Of a stretch of 64,000 nucleotides of DNA, positions 17,437-26,061 are shown piece by piece. The stretch is from Cobetia sp. cqz5-12. Its GTDB lineage: Bacteria; Pseudomonadota; Gammaproteobacteria; Pseudomonadales; Halomonadaceae. The stretch covers positions 1,426,001-1,490,000 of the forward strand of contig NZ_CP044522.1 in NCBI RefSeq assembly GCF_016495405.1, read 5' to 3'. The first letter of the stretch is position 1. Every line of letters starts with the position of its first letter. The notes under the pieces are model-generated. The model was given only the letters and a program-made list of their open reading frames with translations. It had not been told where the DNA came from and made no database searches. The translations under genes and the position numbers were made by a program.

Positions 17437-18561
17437 ATGGCCAGCCCACATCCTCATCTCGCGGGCTTTCTGCGGCGATTCGAGAAATTCCCGCCAGGGC
17501 TTACGGCGGATGAGAAGACCTTTCATGCCACCTTCAACGTGGTCTATGTGCTGGCGGTCAGCTGCCATCTGCTCTACGCCATCCTGCTGTTGTGGCTGGG
17601 CGAGATGGGCATTCTGGCCCTGAATCTGGCGATGCTGATCGTCGATCTGGTCTGCCTGCAACTGCATCGTGCTCGCCGTGAAGCCCTGGCGGCCACGCTG
17701 ATGGCGCTGGGCACCTGCGCGCAGATCAGCTTTTCGTTGCGCTATTTCGGCTCGGAAGCCGGGTTCGACTACTTCTACTTCGGCGCCTTGCTGTGCATCT
17801 ACTCGATCCGCACGTCGTTCATGCGGCGCGTTCTACTGTGTGCCGCCTGCCTGAGCATGCCGCTACTGGCCTATATCATCCTGATGCTGGAAGGGCCGAT
17901 CAATCCGCTGCCCGCCGGCTGGATGCTGGCATTTCGCATCATCAATCTGGGCGTCTTGACCCTCTTCTTCACGCTGGTGCTGGTGCAGATGGGCTGGTCG
18001 GTGGAGCGCCTGCAGCAGCGTTTCGAGACGGGAGGGCGCTTCGATGCGCTGACCGGCGCCCTGAGTCGCGCGGAGCTGGTCGACAGCGGACGTGGCATGT
18101 TGATCAACAATGGAGCGCTGAGCGTGATGATGGTGGATGTCGACCATCTGGCGCTGATCAACGAGACCTGGGGTCGCCAGGCCGGCGATCAGGTGCTCAA
18201 GGAGCTGGTGCGGCGCATGCGCAGCATCCTGCGCGGGGAGGACCTGGTCGGGCGCTATGGCGGCGAGGAATTCGTGCTGTTGTGCCCGGGGCTGCATGGC
18301 GAGCGCGTCGATCAAGTGGCAGAGCGTCTGTGCAAGGGCGCCTCGGCGTTGCCGTTCGTCATCAATGACGGCCTCAACAGTCTGGATGTCAATCTGTCGA
18401 TCGGTGTCGCCCAGCGTCAGTCCGGCGACAAGGACTTGGAAGGCCTGATCGCCAAGGCTGACGTCAATCTGTTCCGCGCCAAGCAGGATGGCGGCAATGG
18501 CTTCGTCAGTGACACCCGGCTGGGGCCCGTGGGCGGGCCGGGCATCGCCGCCATCAATTGA
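17437..18561 (+). CDS. Membrane diguanylate cyclase (GGDEF)
   Basis: A c-di-GMP synthase of 374 aa. Six or so hydrophobic segments fill residues 35-195 (a membrane sensor of MASE type), then comes the cyclase domain. The active site is G275-G-E-E-F279. The product-inhibition I-site RGED lies exactly five residues before it, so the enzyme should be active and feedback-controlled. The start has a perfect AAGGAGG site. No EAL domain or partner gene is adjacent. The signal sensed is unknown. Confidence 0.9.
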   Translation: MASPHPHLAGFLRRFEKFPPGLTADEKTFHATFNVVYVLAVSCHLLYAILLLWLGEMGILALNLAMLIVDLVCLQLHRARREALAATLMALGTCAQISFSLRYFGSEAGFDYFYFGALLCIYSIRTSFMRRVLLCAACLSMPLLAYIILMLEGPINPLPAGWMLAFRIINLGVLTLFFTLVLVQMGWSVERLQQRFETGGRFDALTGALSRAELVDSGRGMLINNGALSVMMVDVDHLALINETWGRQAGDQVLKELVRRMRSILRGEDLVGRYGGEEFVLLCPGLHGERVDQVAERLCKGASALPFVINDGLNSLDVNLSIGVAQRQSGDKDLEGLIAKADVNLFRAKQDGGNGFVSDTRLGPVGGPGIAAIN

Positions 18562-18581
18562 GCGCTACTCTGCGCATGGGG

Positions 18582-18637
18582 CTTTGTGCACAGTACTTTG
18601 CGCACGGTACTTTGAGCACAGTGCTTTGAGCACAAAG
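18582..18637. repeat. Four tandem 14-bp repeats
   Basis: Consecutive units CTTTGTGCACAGTA, CTTTGCGCACGGTA, CTTTGAGCACAGTG and CTTTGAGCACAAAG, with no spacers, just after the GGDEF stop and before its terminator. Each unit holds a GCAC core. It could be a slippage-type minisatellite or a binding-site array; nothing in the sequence decides. Confidence 0.85.
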
Positions 18638-18653
18638 CTTGGTATACAACCCG

Positions 18654-18695
18654 GCACGCCCCCGGAGAATGACGTTCATGTCTCCGGGGGCGTGC
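18654..18695. terminator. Bidirectional terminator, 15-bp stem
   Basis: GCACGCCCCCGGAGA and its exact complement flank a 12-base loop, between the convergent GGDEF and rhlE genes. Confidence 0.8.
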
Positions 18696-18732
18696 TCGTG
18701 TCAGGGCGTCATCAGGCTTGCCCTGAGGGGTG

Positions 18733-19944
18733 TCAGCGGCGGTTGGGCTGGCGACGACGGCTCTTGTTTGCGGACTTGGGGGCGTAGTCGCTGTTCGAGG
18801 CCGGTACCGCGAGCTTGGGCGCAAAGCCTTCCACGACTTCGCGCGTCACGAAATAGCCCAGGTGTTGCTCGATGGCGCACAGGTTGCGGAAGTCATCACG
18901 CGAGACCAGCGATATGGCTTCACCGCTGGCCCCGGCACGGCCGGTACGCCCGATGCGGTGGACATAATCCTCGGCGGCGTCCGGCAGGTCATAGTTGACC
19001 ACGCGCTGCAGATCATCGATGTCGATGCCCCGCGCGGCAACGCCGGTAGCCACGAGATACTTGATGGTGCCGGCCTTGAAGTCGGCCAGCAGCTGCTCGC
19101 GCATTGCCTGGCTGCGACCGCTGTGGAAGGACTCGGCGGCGATGTCACGCTTCTCCAGCTGACTGACCAGCTTGGCGGCGCCACGCTTAGTCTCGATGAA
19201 GATCAACGCCTGCTGCCACTGCTTCTCGTGAATCAGATGGCTCAGAAGGGCGGACTTGAGCTCCTTGTCGACCGTGATCAGATACTGGCTGATATCCGGC
19301 GCGGTGACGTTCTCCGGAGCGATCATGATCTCGACGGCGTCCATCACCGCGGTCTTGGCGAGCACGCGCACCTGAGCCGAGAGCGTGGCCGAGAACAGCA
19401 GGTTCTGACGCTCTCTGGGCAACTTCTCGACGATCTTGTTGATGTCGGCGATGAAGCCCATGTCGAGCATGCGGTCCGCTTCATCGATGACGAGGGTACG
19501 TGTCTCGTCGAGGTGGATCGCGCGGCGGGTCAGCATGTCCAGCAGGCGGCCAGGCGTCGCCACCAGGATGTCCACGCCCTCGATCAGGCGCTGTTGCTGG
19601 GGTTCGATCTCCACGCCGCCATACATCGCCATGGAGCTGACTTCCAGATACCGGGCGTAGTGCTGGATGTTGTCTTCGACCTGAATCGCCAGCTCCCGCG
19701 TCGGCGTCAGGATGACGGCATGTACGCGCTTGGCGCGCACCTTGGGTGCCTGTTGCAGGGTCTGCAGGATGGGCAGCACGAAGCTTGCCGTCTTGCCGGT
19801 ACCCGTCTGGGCGGCGGCGATCAGGTTGTCACCGGCCAGCACGACGGGGATCGCCTTCTCCTGGATGGGAGTCGGGGTCTGGTAGCCTTGCTCGGTGACG
19901 GCCTTGACGATGGAATCGCTCAAACCAAGGGCAGAAAATGGCAT
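18733..19944 (-). CDS. rhlE: DEAD-box RNA helicase RhlE
   Basis: An ATP-dependent RNA helicase of 403 aa, probably in ribosome maturation. Motifs in order: Q-motif (TPTPIQ, 23-28), AQTGTGKT at 45-52, PTRELA at 81-86, DEAD at 154-157, SAT at 185-187, and the C-domain ARGIDI and HRIGRTGRAG. The tail is short and basic (KSRRRQPNRR), giving a compact RhlE rather than the long-tailed form. Close alternatives are other DEAD-box groups, but the N-terminus MPFSALGLSD is RhlE-like. Confidence 0.9.
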   Translation of the reverse strand: MPFSALGLSDSIVKAVTEQGYQTPTPIQEKAIPVVLAGDNLIAAAQTGTGKTASFVLPILQTLQQAPKVRAKRVHAVILTPTRELAIQVEDNIQHYARYLEVSSMAMYGGVEIEPQQQRLIEGVDILVATPGRLLDMLTRRAIHLDETRTLVIDEADRMLDMGFIADINKIVEKLPRERQNLLFSATLSAQVRVLAKTAVMDAVEIMIAPENVTAPDISQYLITVDKELKSALLSHLIHEKQWQQALIFIETKRGAAKLVSQLEKRDIAAESFHSGRSQAMREQLLADFKAGTIKYLVATGVAARGIDIDDLQRVVNYDLPDAAEDYVHRIGRTGRAGASGEAISLVSRDDFRNLCAIEQHLGYFVTREVVEGFAPKLAVPASNSDYAPKSANKSRRRQPNRR

Positions 19945-20120
19945 GGTGTCTCGACTTGTCTAAGGGGGAGGGGCAGGCGCACATTCTGCGGCAAGGAATG
20001 TCTGGCGCAGTGATGCTCACTGTAGCCGAAAGTCCGCTGACGGCCCGGCGCATCATTGGCCATCGCTGCTCAGGCAGGGTGCGAAGTGGCGGCGATGGGC
20101 GCTGCGCGGCAACAATGAAA

Positions 20121-20152
20121 AAGCCCCGCCTACCTGAAGTAGACGGGGCTTT
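20121..20152 (-). terminator. Terminator of first tRNA-Ser gene
   Basis: AAGCCCCG(C)CTAC / GTAG(A)CGGGGCTT stem-loop. On the minus strand it is followed by TTTCATTG. It is nearly the same as the element at 20446-20476. Confidence 0.85.
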
Positions 20153-20164
20153 CGGAATTCAAGG

Positions 20165-20255
20165 TGGTGGAGGGACAGGGATTCGAACCCTGGGTAGGCT
20201 ATTAACCTACGCCGGTTTTCAAGACCGGTGCATTCAACCGCTCTGCCATCCCTCC
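20165..20255 (-). tRNA. serT: tRNA-Ser (anticodon UGA), copy 1
   Basis: A 91-nt class II tRNA with encoded CCA. The acceptor stem GGAGGGA/TCCCTCC, a D-arm with GCGGTTGAATGC, the anticodon loop CTTGAAA (UGA), a long variable arm GTAGG..CCTAC and a T-arm GGGTTCGAATCCC are all intact. The discriminator base is A, where tRNA-Ser usually has G. The sequence is identical to the copy at 20489-20579. The neighbouring yccA and tus genes keep the order seen around serT in E. coli. Confidence 0.97.
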
Positions 20256-20270
20256 GACTCACGGAGCGAA

Positions 20271-20298
20271 ATACTACCGAACCTGATGAGAATAGCAA
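20271..20298 (-). promoter_or_regulatory. Promoter of tRNA-Ser copy 1
   Basis: On the minus strand -35 TTGCTA (20293-20298) and -10 TAGTAT (20271-20276) are 16 bases apart. The -10 ends about 15 bases before the tRNA 5' end. Confidence 0.65.
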
Positions 20299-20445
20299 GA
20301 GGTAGGTGAAGAAAAATATTCGGAAAAGCCATCGTGGACAATCACTTGCAGCAGGATTGCGCCGGGGTGAGGCCGCCGGAAGCCGCCTGCTGGTACCAGA
20401 CCATTAATCAGGTCATGACTCAGATCAGGAATCATGCCCACGAAA

Positions 20446-20476
20446 AAGCCCCGCCTACCTGGGGTAGACGGGGCTT
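20446..20476 (-). terminator. Terminator of second tRNA-Ser gene
   Basis: AAGCCCCG / CGGGGCTT stem with inner CTAC/GTAG pairing, followed on the minus strand by TTTCGTG. It lies directly downstream of the tRNA at 20489-20579. Confidence 0.85.
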
Positions 20477-20488
20477 TCGGAATCAAGG

Positions 20489-20579
20489 TGGTGGAGGGAC
20501 AGGGATTCGAACCCTGGGTAGGCTATTAACCTACGCCGGTTTTCAAGACCGGTGCATTCAACCGCTCTGCCATCCCTCC
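20489..20579 (-). tRNA. serT: tRNA-Ser (anticodon UGA), copy 2
   Basis: Base-for-base identical to the copy 324 bases away, with the same 91-nt structure, encoded CCA and A discriminator. Similar flanks (GACTCACGG, then GAAATACTAC) show that the whole transcription unit was duplicated, not just the tRNA. Confidence 0.97.
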
Positions 20580-20594
20580 GACTCACGGGATGAA

Positions 20595-20622
20595 ATACTA
20601 CGGATTTTTCAGTCAGGGTCAA
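20595..20622 (-). promoter_or_regulatory. Promoter of tRNA-Ser copy 2
   Basis: On the minus strand -35 TTGACC (20617-20622) and -10 TAGTAT (20595-20600) are separated by 16 bases. This copy has the better -35 and may be the stronger one. Confidence 0.75.
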
Positions 20623-20833
20623 GGACTTGGCGTAAATTTCCTTGTCGTTCAGATGCTTGAAAGGTCGCACATGCCACAATGGCTGCGGAGACTGACGATG
20701 TCGTTGCCTTGCACGCGCCGGATGGTTGCCTCAATAGGGCTTTTCATCGTTCTGTCTCTTGATTAGGCAAACCCCTGAGGGCATGCTGGGGTCAAATCGA
20801 TGAATCCATCGTAGCAACCTGAGGATAGACACC

Positions 20834-21502
20834 ATGGCTAACAGCTCCTGGCAGGTCTCGCAGGATACCGCGAGCCGCTCGCTCAGTACTCACAAGGTAC
20901 TGCGCAACACTTACATGATGCTGGCAATGACGCTGCTGTTCTCCGCGCTGACCGCTGGCGTGGCGATGAGCATGGGCGTCGGCCGCATGAACATCTTCGT
21001 GCTGCTGATCGGTGCCTACGGCCTGATGTTCCTGGTCCACAAGACCGCGAACTCCACCGCCGGCATCTTCGCGACCTTCGCCTTCACCGGCTTCATGGGC
21101 TTCACGCTCGGCCCGGTACTGAATGCCTATCTGAGCCTGCCCAACGGCGGCCAGCTGGTGATGACCGCGCTCGGCATGACCGGCATCACCTTCGCCGGCC
21201 TGTCCGCGGTGGCACTGGTGACGCGCAAGGACTTCTCGTTCCTCAGCAACTTCCTGTTCGCCGGCGCCATCGTGCTGATTCTGGCGATGCTGGCAGCGAT
21301 GATCTTCAACATCAGCGGCCTGGCACTGGCTGTCTCCGCCGGCTTCGTGCTGTTCGCCTCCGCGGCGATCCTGTTCGAGACCAGCCAGATCATCCACGGC
21401 GGGCAGACCAACTACCTGCTGGCGACGGTGAGCCTGTACGTCTCCATCTACAACATGTTCGTCAGCCTGCTGGCACTGCTGGGCTTCGCTTCCGACGATT
21501 GA
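20834..21502 (+). CDS. yccA: BAX inhibitor-1 family membrane protein YccA
   Basis: An inner-membrane protein of 222 aa with seven hydrophobic segments, the length and layout of YccA, which modulates the FtsH protease. Typical segments are LRNTYMMLAMTLLFSAL near 24, FTGFMGFTLGPVLN near 85 and a terminal SLYVSIYNMFVSLLALLG. The start has a GAGGA ribosome site. In E. coli yccA likewise sits beside serT and tusE, which supports the name. Confidence 0.92.
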   Translation: MANSSWQVSQDTASRSLSTHKVLRNTYMMLAMTLLFSALTAGVAMSMGVGRMNIFVLLIGAYGLMFLVHKTANSTAGIFATFAFTGFMGFTLGPVLNAYLSLPNGGQLVMTALGMTGITFAGLSAVALVTRKDFSFLSNFLFAGAIVLILAMLAAMIFNISGLALAVSAGFVLFASAAILFETSQIIHGGQTNYLLATVSLYVSIYNMFVSLLALLGFASDD

Positions 21503-21528
21503 TCGTCAAGCGAAGGAGCATGAGACCT

Positions 21529-21560
21529 GCAAACGACCCCGCCTCGGCGGGGTCGTTTGC
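21529..21560 (+). terminator. Intrinsic terminator of yccA
   Basis: GCAAACGACCCCGCC, a two-base TC loop centre, and the exact complement ending GTTTGC; 27 bases past the yccA stop. Confidence 0.85.
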
Positions 21561-21629
21561 GTTCGGGTGTCAGGTGGCGTGACTCGCGCTAGAATGGCGC
21601 CCATTCATGAGCAGTCACACGAGGTTCGC

Positions 21630-22019
21630 ATGCGTTATGCTCTGGCCGTCTACGGCGGCCCCTACAGCCAGCAGGCCAGTCATTCGGCGCTGCGCTTTGC
21701 CGATGCCCTGCTGGCGCGCGGCCATCAGTTGACCACGGTGTTCTTCTATCACGATGGCGTCTACAACGCCGCCAACATGATGGCGCCGCCCCAGGACGAG
21801 CCGCATCTGCGTGATCGCTGGCTGTCGCTTGCCGAGAATCACGCCACCCGCCTGCAGGTGTGTGTCGCGGCGGGCCTGAGACGCGGCATGCTCGATGAGC
21901 GCGAAGCGGCGCGGCATGGCAAGCAGGGGCACACCCTCGAGGCGCCGTTCGAGCTGACGGGGCTGGGCCAGCTGGTCGAGGCGACGCTGGACAATGACCA
22001 CCTGATCACCTTTGCATGA
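21630..22019 (+). CDS. tusD: Sulfurtransferase subunit TusD
   Basis: The 129-aa DsrE-like subunit of the TusBCD complex, which relays persulfide sulfur to tRNA 2-thiouridine synthesis. The catalytic Cys is C78 in the segment RLQVCVAAGL, at the same position as in E. coli TusD. I chose ATG at 21630 (GAGG upstream) because the family starts with MRYALAVYGGPYS; the open frame begins earlier at 21567. It is first in a tusDCBE run. Confidence 0.95.
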   Translation: MRYALAVYGGPYSQQASHSALRFADALLARGHQLTTVFFYHDGVYNAANMMAPPQDEPHLRDRWLSLAENHATRLQVCVAAGLRRGMLDEREAARHGKQGHTLEAPFELTGLGQLVEATLDNDHLITFA

Positions 22020-22074
22020 CGTCATTTCTTGTCGTCACTGATGATGACGCTACTTATCGAGTGAGGAGCAGACC

Positions 22075-22485
22075 ATGAGCGATGTGATGACGGCGCCCCT
22101 GGCCGGCGATGACGCCGGAATAGCCGCCGGTGATCTGCTGGTCATGTTGCGTCATGGCCCGCATGGCAGCAGCTGGCTGCGCGAGGGCCTGGAGGCGGCG
22201 ATGGTCGCGGCGGCCTTCGGGCGCGAGGTCGGGCTTCTGTTCACCGGCGATGGCGTGATGGCGCTGCTGGAGGGACAGCAGGTCGGGCCGCTGGGGCAGA
22301 AGGGCAGTGACAACCTGCTGGCGGCGCTTGAGATGTATGACGTCGAGCGCTGCTATGTCGATGCGGCGGCGCTGCGCGCACGGGGCCTGACAGCGAAGGA
22401 CGTCACGCTGTTGCCGGTCACGCTGCTTGAGCACGACGAGGTGGTTGCGCTGACGACCGCGTTCTCGCGCGTGCTGAGCTTCTGA
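22075..22485 (+). CDS. tusC: Sulfurtransferase subunit TusC
   Basis: The DsrF-like 136-aa subunit of TusBCD. Segments VMLRHGPHGSSWLREGLE and VGLLFTGDGVMALLEGQQ fit the family. About 14 extra N-terminal residues precede the family start, but the ATG at 22075 has a good GAGGAG site. TusC has no catalytic Cys of its own and acts structurally. Confidence 0.92.
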   Translation: MSDVMTAPLAGDDAGIAAGDLLVMLRHGPHGSSWLREGLEAAMVAAAFGREVGLLFTGDGVMALLEGQQVGPLGQKGSDNLLAALEMYDVERCYVDAAALRARGLTAKDVTLLPVTLLEHDEVVALTTAFSRVLSF

Positions 22486-22606
22486 CACGTCACTGCCGCC
22501 AACGCTGGCGACTGATATGCTCGCATCAGTTTCCTGATGCCATGTCATTGATATCTCTCCATTGATGGCCAGTGGCAGTCCCAGCTTCCCCTGCCTGGAT
22601 AATTGC

Positions 22607-22897
22607 ATGAATCTACATCTACTCAACCGTTCGCCATTCTCCAGCCGCATCCATGATGATGTGCTCAATGCCATGGGCCCGGAAGATCAGCTGCTGTTGA
22701 TCGAGGATGGCGTCAATGGCGCCCTCGACAACGCCGAGCAGCACCTTGCCGGGCTTGAGGGGCGGCTGTTCGCGTTGCGTGAAGATCTCGAGTCCCGCGG
22801 CCTGCTGGGGCGCTGCGCCGAGAACGTCATCGTGGTCGACGTCGACGGTTTCGTCGCCCTGACCGAGGCCGCTGACAAGACCGTCAGCTGGTTCTGA
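22607..22897 (+). CDS. tusB: Sulfurtransferase subunit TusB
   Basis: The DsrH-like subunit, 96 aa, starting MNLHLLNRSPF as in the family; the frame is open from 22562 but the added residues are not conserved. The ILLIEDGV-type strand (LLLIEDGVNGAL) and C-terminal TVSWF end are typical. It completes the heterohexamer with TusC and TusD. Confidence 0.92.
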   Translation: MNLHLLNRSPFSSRIHDDVLNAMGPEDQLLLIEDGVNGALDNAEQHLAGLEGRLFALREDLESRGLLGRCAENVIVVDVDGFVALTEAADKTVSWF

Positions 22898-22953
22898 GGC
22901 GCCAGGCGTCTCTCCCTTTCAATTTTCATGCAAGACAGTGAATCAGGATCTGT

Positions 22954-23307
22954 ATGGCCAGTAGTGAAACGGTGCGCACACTGACGCTTGATGGGCGTGA
23001 TATCGGACTGGATGCAGAAGGCTATCTGGTCGAACTGGATGACTGGAGCCCGGCGCTGGCGGAAATGCTGGCCGCCGAGGAGGGGCGTGAGCTGACGGCG
23101 GAGCACTGGGAGGTGATCGAGGTGTTGCGCGACTTCTATCAGCGCTTCTCGCTCTCGCCGGCCATGCGCCCGCTGAGCAAGGCGATGACCCAGCGGTTTG
23201 GCCCCGACAAGGGCCGCTCGCTGCATCTGATGCGGCTGTTTCCGGACAGCCCGCCCAAGGTGGGCGCGCGTATCGCCGGACTGCCCAAGCCGACCAACTG
23301 TCTGTGA
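22954..23307 (+). CDS. tusE: Sulfur relay protein TusE (DsrC family)
   Basis: A protein of 117 aa ending PKPTNCL. The penultimate C116 is the conserved DsrC/TusE cysteine that accepts sulfur from TusD and passes it to MnmA. The GYLVELDDWSPALAEMLA segment near residue 22 is diagnostic. It follows tusB by 56 bases. Confidence 0.95.
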   Translation: MASSETVRTLTLDGRDIGLDAEGYLVELDDWSPALAEMLAAEEGRELTAEHWEVIEVLRDFYQRFSLSPAMRPLSKAMTQRFGPDKGRSLHLMRLFPDSPPKVGARIAGLPKPTNCL

Positions 23308-23512
23308 CGGCCAGCGGCATGCATGAGTTGCCTTGCCCATCGTGGTGCGCTGCGCTCAACGCGCAAGACCCGGCAGGGATGGCGACGTACGGCGTTGTCT
23401 GCGTTACTATTCGTCACAGCGTTGCGGCGTCGGCCAGGAGGCCGATGCTGCTTCAGGTCCCGCGACATGGTCGCAAGGGCATTTGAATTCAGGCGGACAA
23501 GAGTCGACTTGC

Positions 23513-24241
23513 ATGGGAAGAGCATTCCAGAACCGTAAAGAATCAATGGCGCGTACCTCTCTCAACAAGGCACGCGTGTATTCACGTTACGGGCGCGAGA
23601 TTTACGTCTCGGCCAAGAGCGGTGGCCTCGACCCCAACGGCAACCTGAGCCTGCGTCGTCTCATCGAGAAGGCCAAGAAGGACCAGGTGCCGACTCACGT
23701 CATCGACAAGGCGATCGACAAGGCCAAGGGCACTGGCGGTGAAGACTTCGCTCTGGCGCGCTATGAAGGCTTTGGTCCGGGCAACGTCATGGTCATCGTT
23801 GATTGTCTGACCGACAACAACAACCGCACCTTCGGCGAGGTCCGCACCTGCTTCAACAAGGGCAAGGGCAAGCTGGGCGCGCAGGGTTCGGTGTCGCACA
23901 TGTTCGACCACCGCGCCATCCTGGCCTTCAAGGGCGCGGAAGAGGACGAGGAAAAGGTCCTGGAAGCGCTGATGGAAGCCGATGTCGATGTGAGTGACAT
24001 CGAGCTCGACGACGGCATCATCACCGTGCTGACCCCGACCACCGAGCACTTCAAGGCCAAGGGCGCACTGACCGACATCTACGGTGAAGATCTCGACTTC
24101 GAAGTCGATGAGATCAGCTTCATTCCGCAGATTCACACCGAAGTCGGCGGCGATGATGCCGAGCTGCTCAACAAGATGCTCGAGCTGCTGGATGATTGTG
24201 AAGACGTGCAGCAGGTCTATCACAACGGCGAGTTCGTCTAA
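23513..24241 (+). CDS. yeeN: YebC/PmpR-family protein, YeeN subgroup
   Basis: A soluble protein of 242 aa of the YebC family, whose members act as transcription regulators or in relief of ribosome stalling at proline runs. The start [10 protein letters not shown] parallels the E. coli YeeN start (MGRKW), and [14 protein letters not shown] near 25 and [12 protein letters not shown] near 61 are family-typical. The frame is open from 23333 but I see no coding signal before 23513. A strong terminator follows. Confidence 0.88.
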   Translation: MGRAFQNRKESMARTSLNKARVYSRYGREIYVSAKSGGLDPNGNLSLRRLIEKAKKDQVPTHVIDKAIDKAKGTGGEDFALARYEGFGPGNVMVIVDCLTDNNNRTFGEVRTCFNKGKGKLGAQGSVSHMFDHRAILAFKGAEEDEEKVLEALMEADVDVSDIELDDGIITVLTPTTEHFKAKGALTDIYGEDLDFEVDEISFIPQIHTEVGGDDAELLNKMLELLDDCEDVQQVYHNGEFV

Positions 24242-24320
24242 GTCAGCATCTTGAACGTGATGCGACTGACGGCATCGCGCTGACAGGGATGCGAAAGTCA
24301 GTGTGAAAGCTCAGTCAGAG

Positions 24321-24353
24321 AAAAGCCCCGTCGGCATGCCGGCGGGGCTTTTT
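24321..24353 (+). terminator. Intrinsic terminator of yeeN
   Basis: AAAAGCCCCGtCGGCATGCCGgCGGGGCTTTTT stem-loop ending in a T-run, about 80 bases after the stop. Confidence 0.9.
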
Positions 24354-24406
24354 CATGTCTCGACGCTCTGCACGTCTCGATAGTTTGCGCGTCTTGGCAG
24401 CGCGCT

Positions 24407-25093
24407 TCAGCAGTGCGCGTGGTGCTGCGCTTGCGGGTCCGTCTCGCGTGGGTCCGCCATGCCACCCTTGACACCATGCTTCACCAACCAGATGTTGACT
24501 GGCCAGGCGGCGAGCAGCCCCAGGCTCAGGGAAATGATCAGCGAGTTCCAGAACAGCGGCTGGTGCATGCCGGCACCGCCCGCAAGCCAGAGGTCCACGG
24601 AAATCGCCACCACCTCCATCACCGCGATGGAGGCCGTCTCGCTCTTAAAAGCATCACGAATCACCTGTGGCTTGTCATCACTGCCGCCCTGCAGCATCGG
24701 GCCGACCGTCAGCAAAAAGCCGAACAGGTAGGCGAAGAGGAAGGTGATGATCGCGGTAGAGATATTGCCCATGGCCAACAGGCCCACCGCCAGGCTGACG
24801 CCGACGAATTCCCCCAGTCCGCAGCCCGAGTAGCAGTGCGCGACGCTTCTCAGGCCCTTGCGGGCATCACCGTTGGCGGCGATCTGGCGGCGTCCGGCGA
24901 AACGATAGACCAGCAGCCCCACCACACCCGAGTAGAGCGTGGTCAACCCCCACACCCATTTCATCATCGGGGCCAGATGGGCATTCTTCGTGGTCAGGTC
25001 ACGCACGACCCATATCAGCGCCGGTACCATCAGCAACAGCCAGCACAGCAGCAGGCTCCAGTGGGAAAGTGACTCACGTAACAGGTCTTGCAT
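24407..25093 (-). CDS. DUF4396 membrane protein
   Basis: An inner-membrane protein of 228 aa with about six hydrophobic segments. The HCYSGCGLGEFVG motif near residue 86 (His and two Cys at a membrane boundary) is the signature of DUF4396 and may bind a metal. The C-terminus is His-rich (QHHAHC). The start has GGAGG 5 bases upstream. Function is unknown; related proteins often sit with metal-handling genes, which is not seen here. Confidence 0.8.
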   Translation of the reverse strand: MQDLLRESLSHWSLLLCWLLLMVPALIWVVRDLTTKNAHLAPMMKWVWGLTTLYSGVVGLLVYRFAGRRQIAANGDARKGLRSVAHCYSGCGLGEFVGVSLAVGLLAMGNISTAIITFLFAYLFGFLLTVGPMLQGGSDDKPQVIRDAFKSETASIAVMEVVAISVDLWLAGGAGMHQPLFWNSLIISLSLGLLAAWPVNIWLVKHGVKGGMADPRETDPQAQHHAHC

Positions 25094-25398
25094 GGTGACC
25101 TCCGTCGAGTGGATGTCGCAGATGGCCGTGCGTCGAGAGCAATACGCTGATAGCAGTACGCTGGTGGCGCGACCCTCCTTGATAGCTGGTGGGGGGAGCG
25201 CGCCATATCAAGGGTGGCTTGTCATCGCCTTCTCGCAACCGTCTGTTGCTTGCGCCGGACAGGGGGCAGGGGGCAGGGGACGGGACAGGGGGACAGGCGA
25301 GGGTGTGTCCTCACGCCTTGTTAACCTTGCCGCAAGCCTCCATGGTGAAGGATGTCGGGCATTGCCTTGCAATGTCGCCACTTTTCCCAGGAGTCACC
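25094..25398 (+). other. Intergenic region with a G-quadruplex motif (25262-25292)
   Basis: Five G-runs (5, 5, 4, 3 and 5 Gs) with loops of 2-3 bases lie on the plus strand at 25262-25292. This meets the usual G4 rule. It ends about 107 bases before the retropepsin-like gene and would lie in its leader RNA. No ORF in the gap is convincing. Confidence 0.7.
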
Positions 25399-25995
25399 AT
25401 GTCGAGACACGCTGCTACATCCCTTGCGCGCGCCGCCCGTCAATTTGCCGGTGTCGGCTTGATTGCCTCGCTTGCCGTGCCAGCCGTAGCCCAGGCGGCA
25501 GACGACAAGGTCTTCGGTTGGGTGGAAAAGGCGACCATCGAGCCGTGGGGCGTGATGGTGAAGGCCAAGCTGGATAGCGGCGCGCTGACCTCCTCGATGC
25601 ATGCCGAGAATATCGAGACCTTCGAGCGTGATGACGAGGAGTGGGTGCGTTTCGATGTGGAAGTCGAGGATGAAGCCAATGGTGACAAGGTCGAGAATAC
25701 CTTCGAGCGCCCCCTGTATCGCGACCTGACGGTGTCCGGTGCTGGCGGGCGCGATACGCGCCCGGTGGTGCTGATGACGCTGTGCATGGGCGGCGAGCGT
25801 TACGAAGAGCAGTTCAGTCTGCGCGATCGTGACGGCATGAATTACCCGGTATTGCTGGGGCGCCGCACCATCCAGAGTCTGGGCGTACTCGATGTGCGCA
25901 AGACCTTCCAGACCAGCCCGGATTGCACCGAGGACGCGCCGCTGCATCGCTATGAAGACAAGGAATATTCCGACCGCATCGGCGCGGCGTCCTGA
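25399..25995 (+). CDS. Exported retropepsin-like protein (PF05618-type, annotated ATP-dependent zinc protease)
   Basis: A protein of 198 aa. A Sec signal peptide (hydrophobic core LIASLAVPAVAQA, cleavage about residue 33) sends it to the periplasm. The single D59-S-G motif in KAKLDSGALTSSMHA is the catalytic signature of retropepsin-like aspartic proteases, which work as dimers; the second structural motif is YPVLLGRRTIQSLG. The start has AGGAG 5 bases upstream. Related proteins affect envelope or RpsF/RimK processing; the role here is unknown. Confidence 0.8.
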   Translation: MSRHAATSLARAARQFAGVGLIASLAVPAVAQAADDKVFGWVEKATIEPWGVMVKAKLDSGALTSSMHAENIETFERDDEEWVRFDVEVEDEANGDKVENTFERPLYRDLTVSGAGGRDTRPVVLMTLCMGGERYEEQFSLRDRDGMNYPVLLGRRTIQSLGVLDVRKTFQTSPDCTEDAPLHRYEDKEYSDRIGAAS

Positions 25996-26061
25996 TCTGA
26001 TGGTGCTCTGAACGCTCATTGAGTGCGTACCGCGCACACTCATCACAAGAGGGAGGCCAGC

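Noticed and set aside
20053..20679. Long ORFs across both tRNA-Ser genes on both strands
   Set aside because: They read through tRNA and terminator sequence; the repeated peptide (GGGGTGIRTLGRLL) is the familiar artefact of translating tRNA-Ser DNA.
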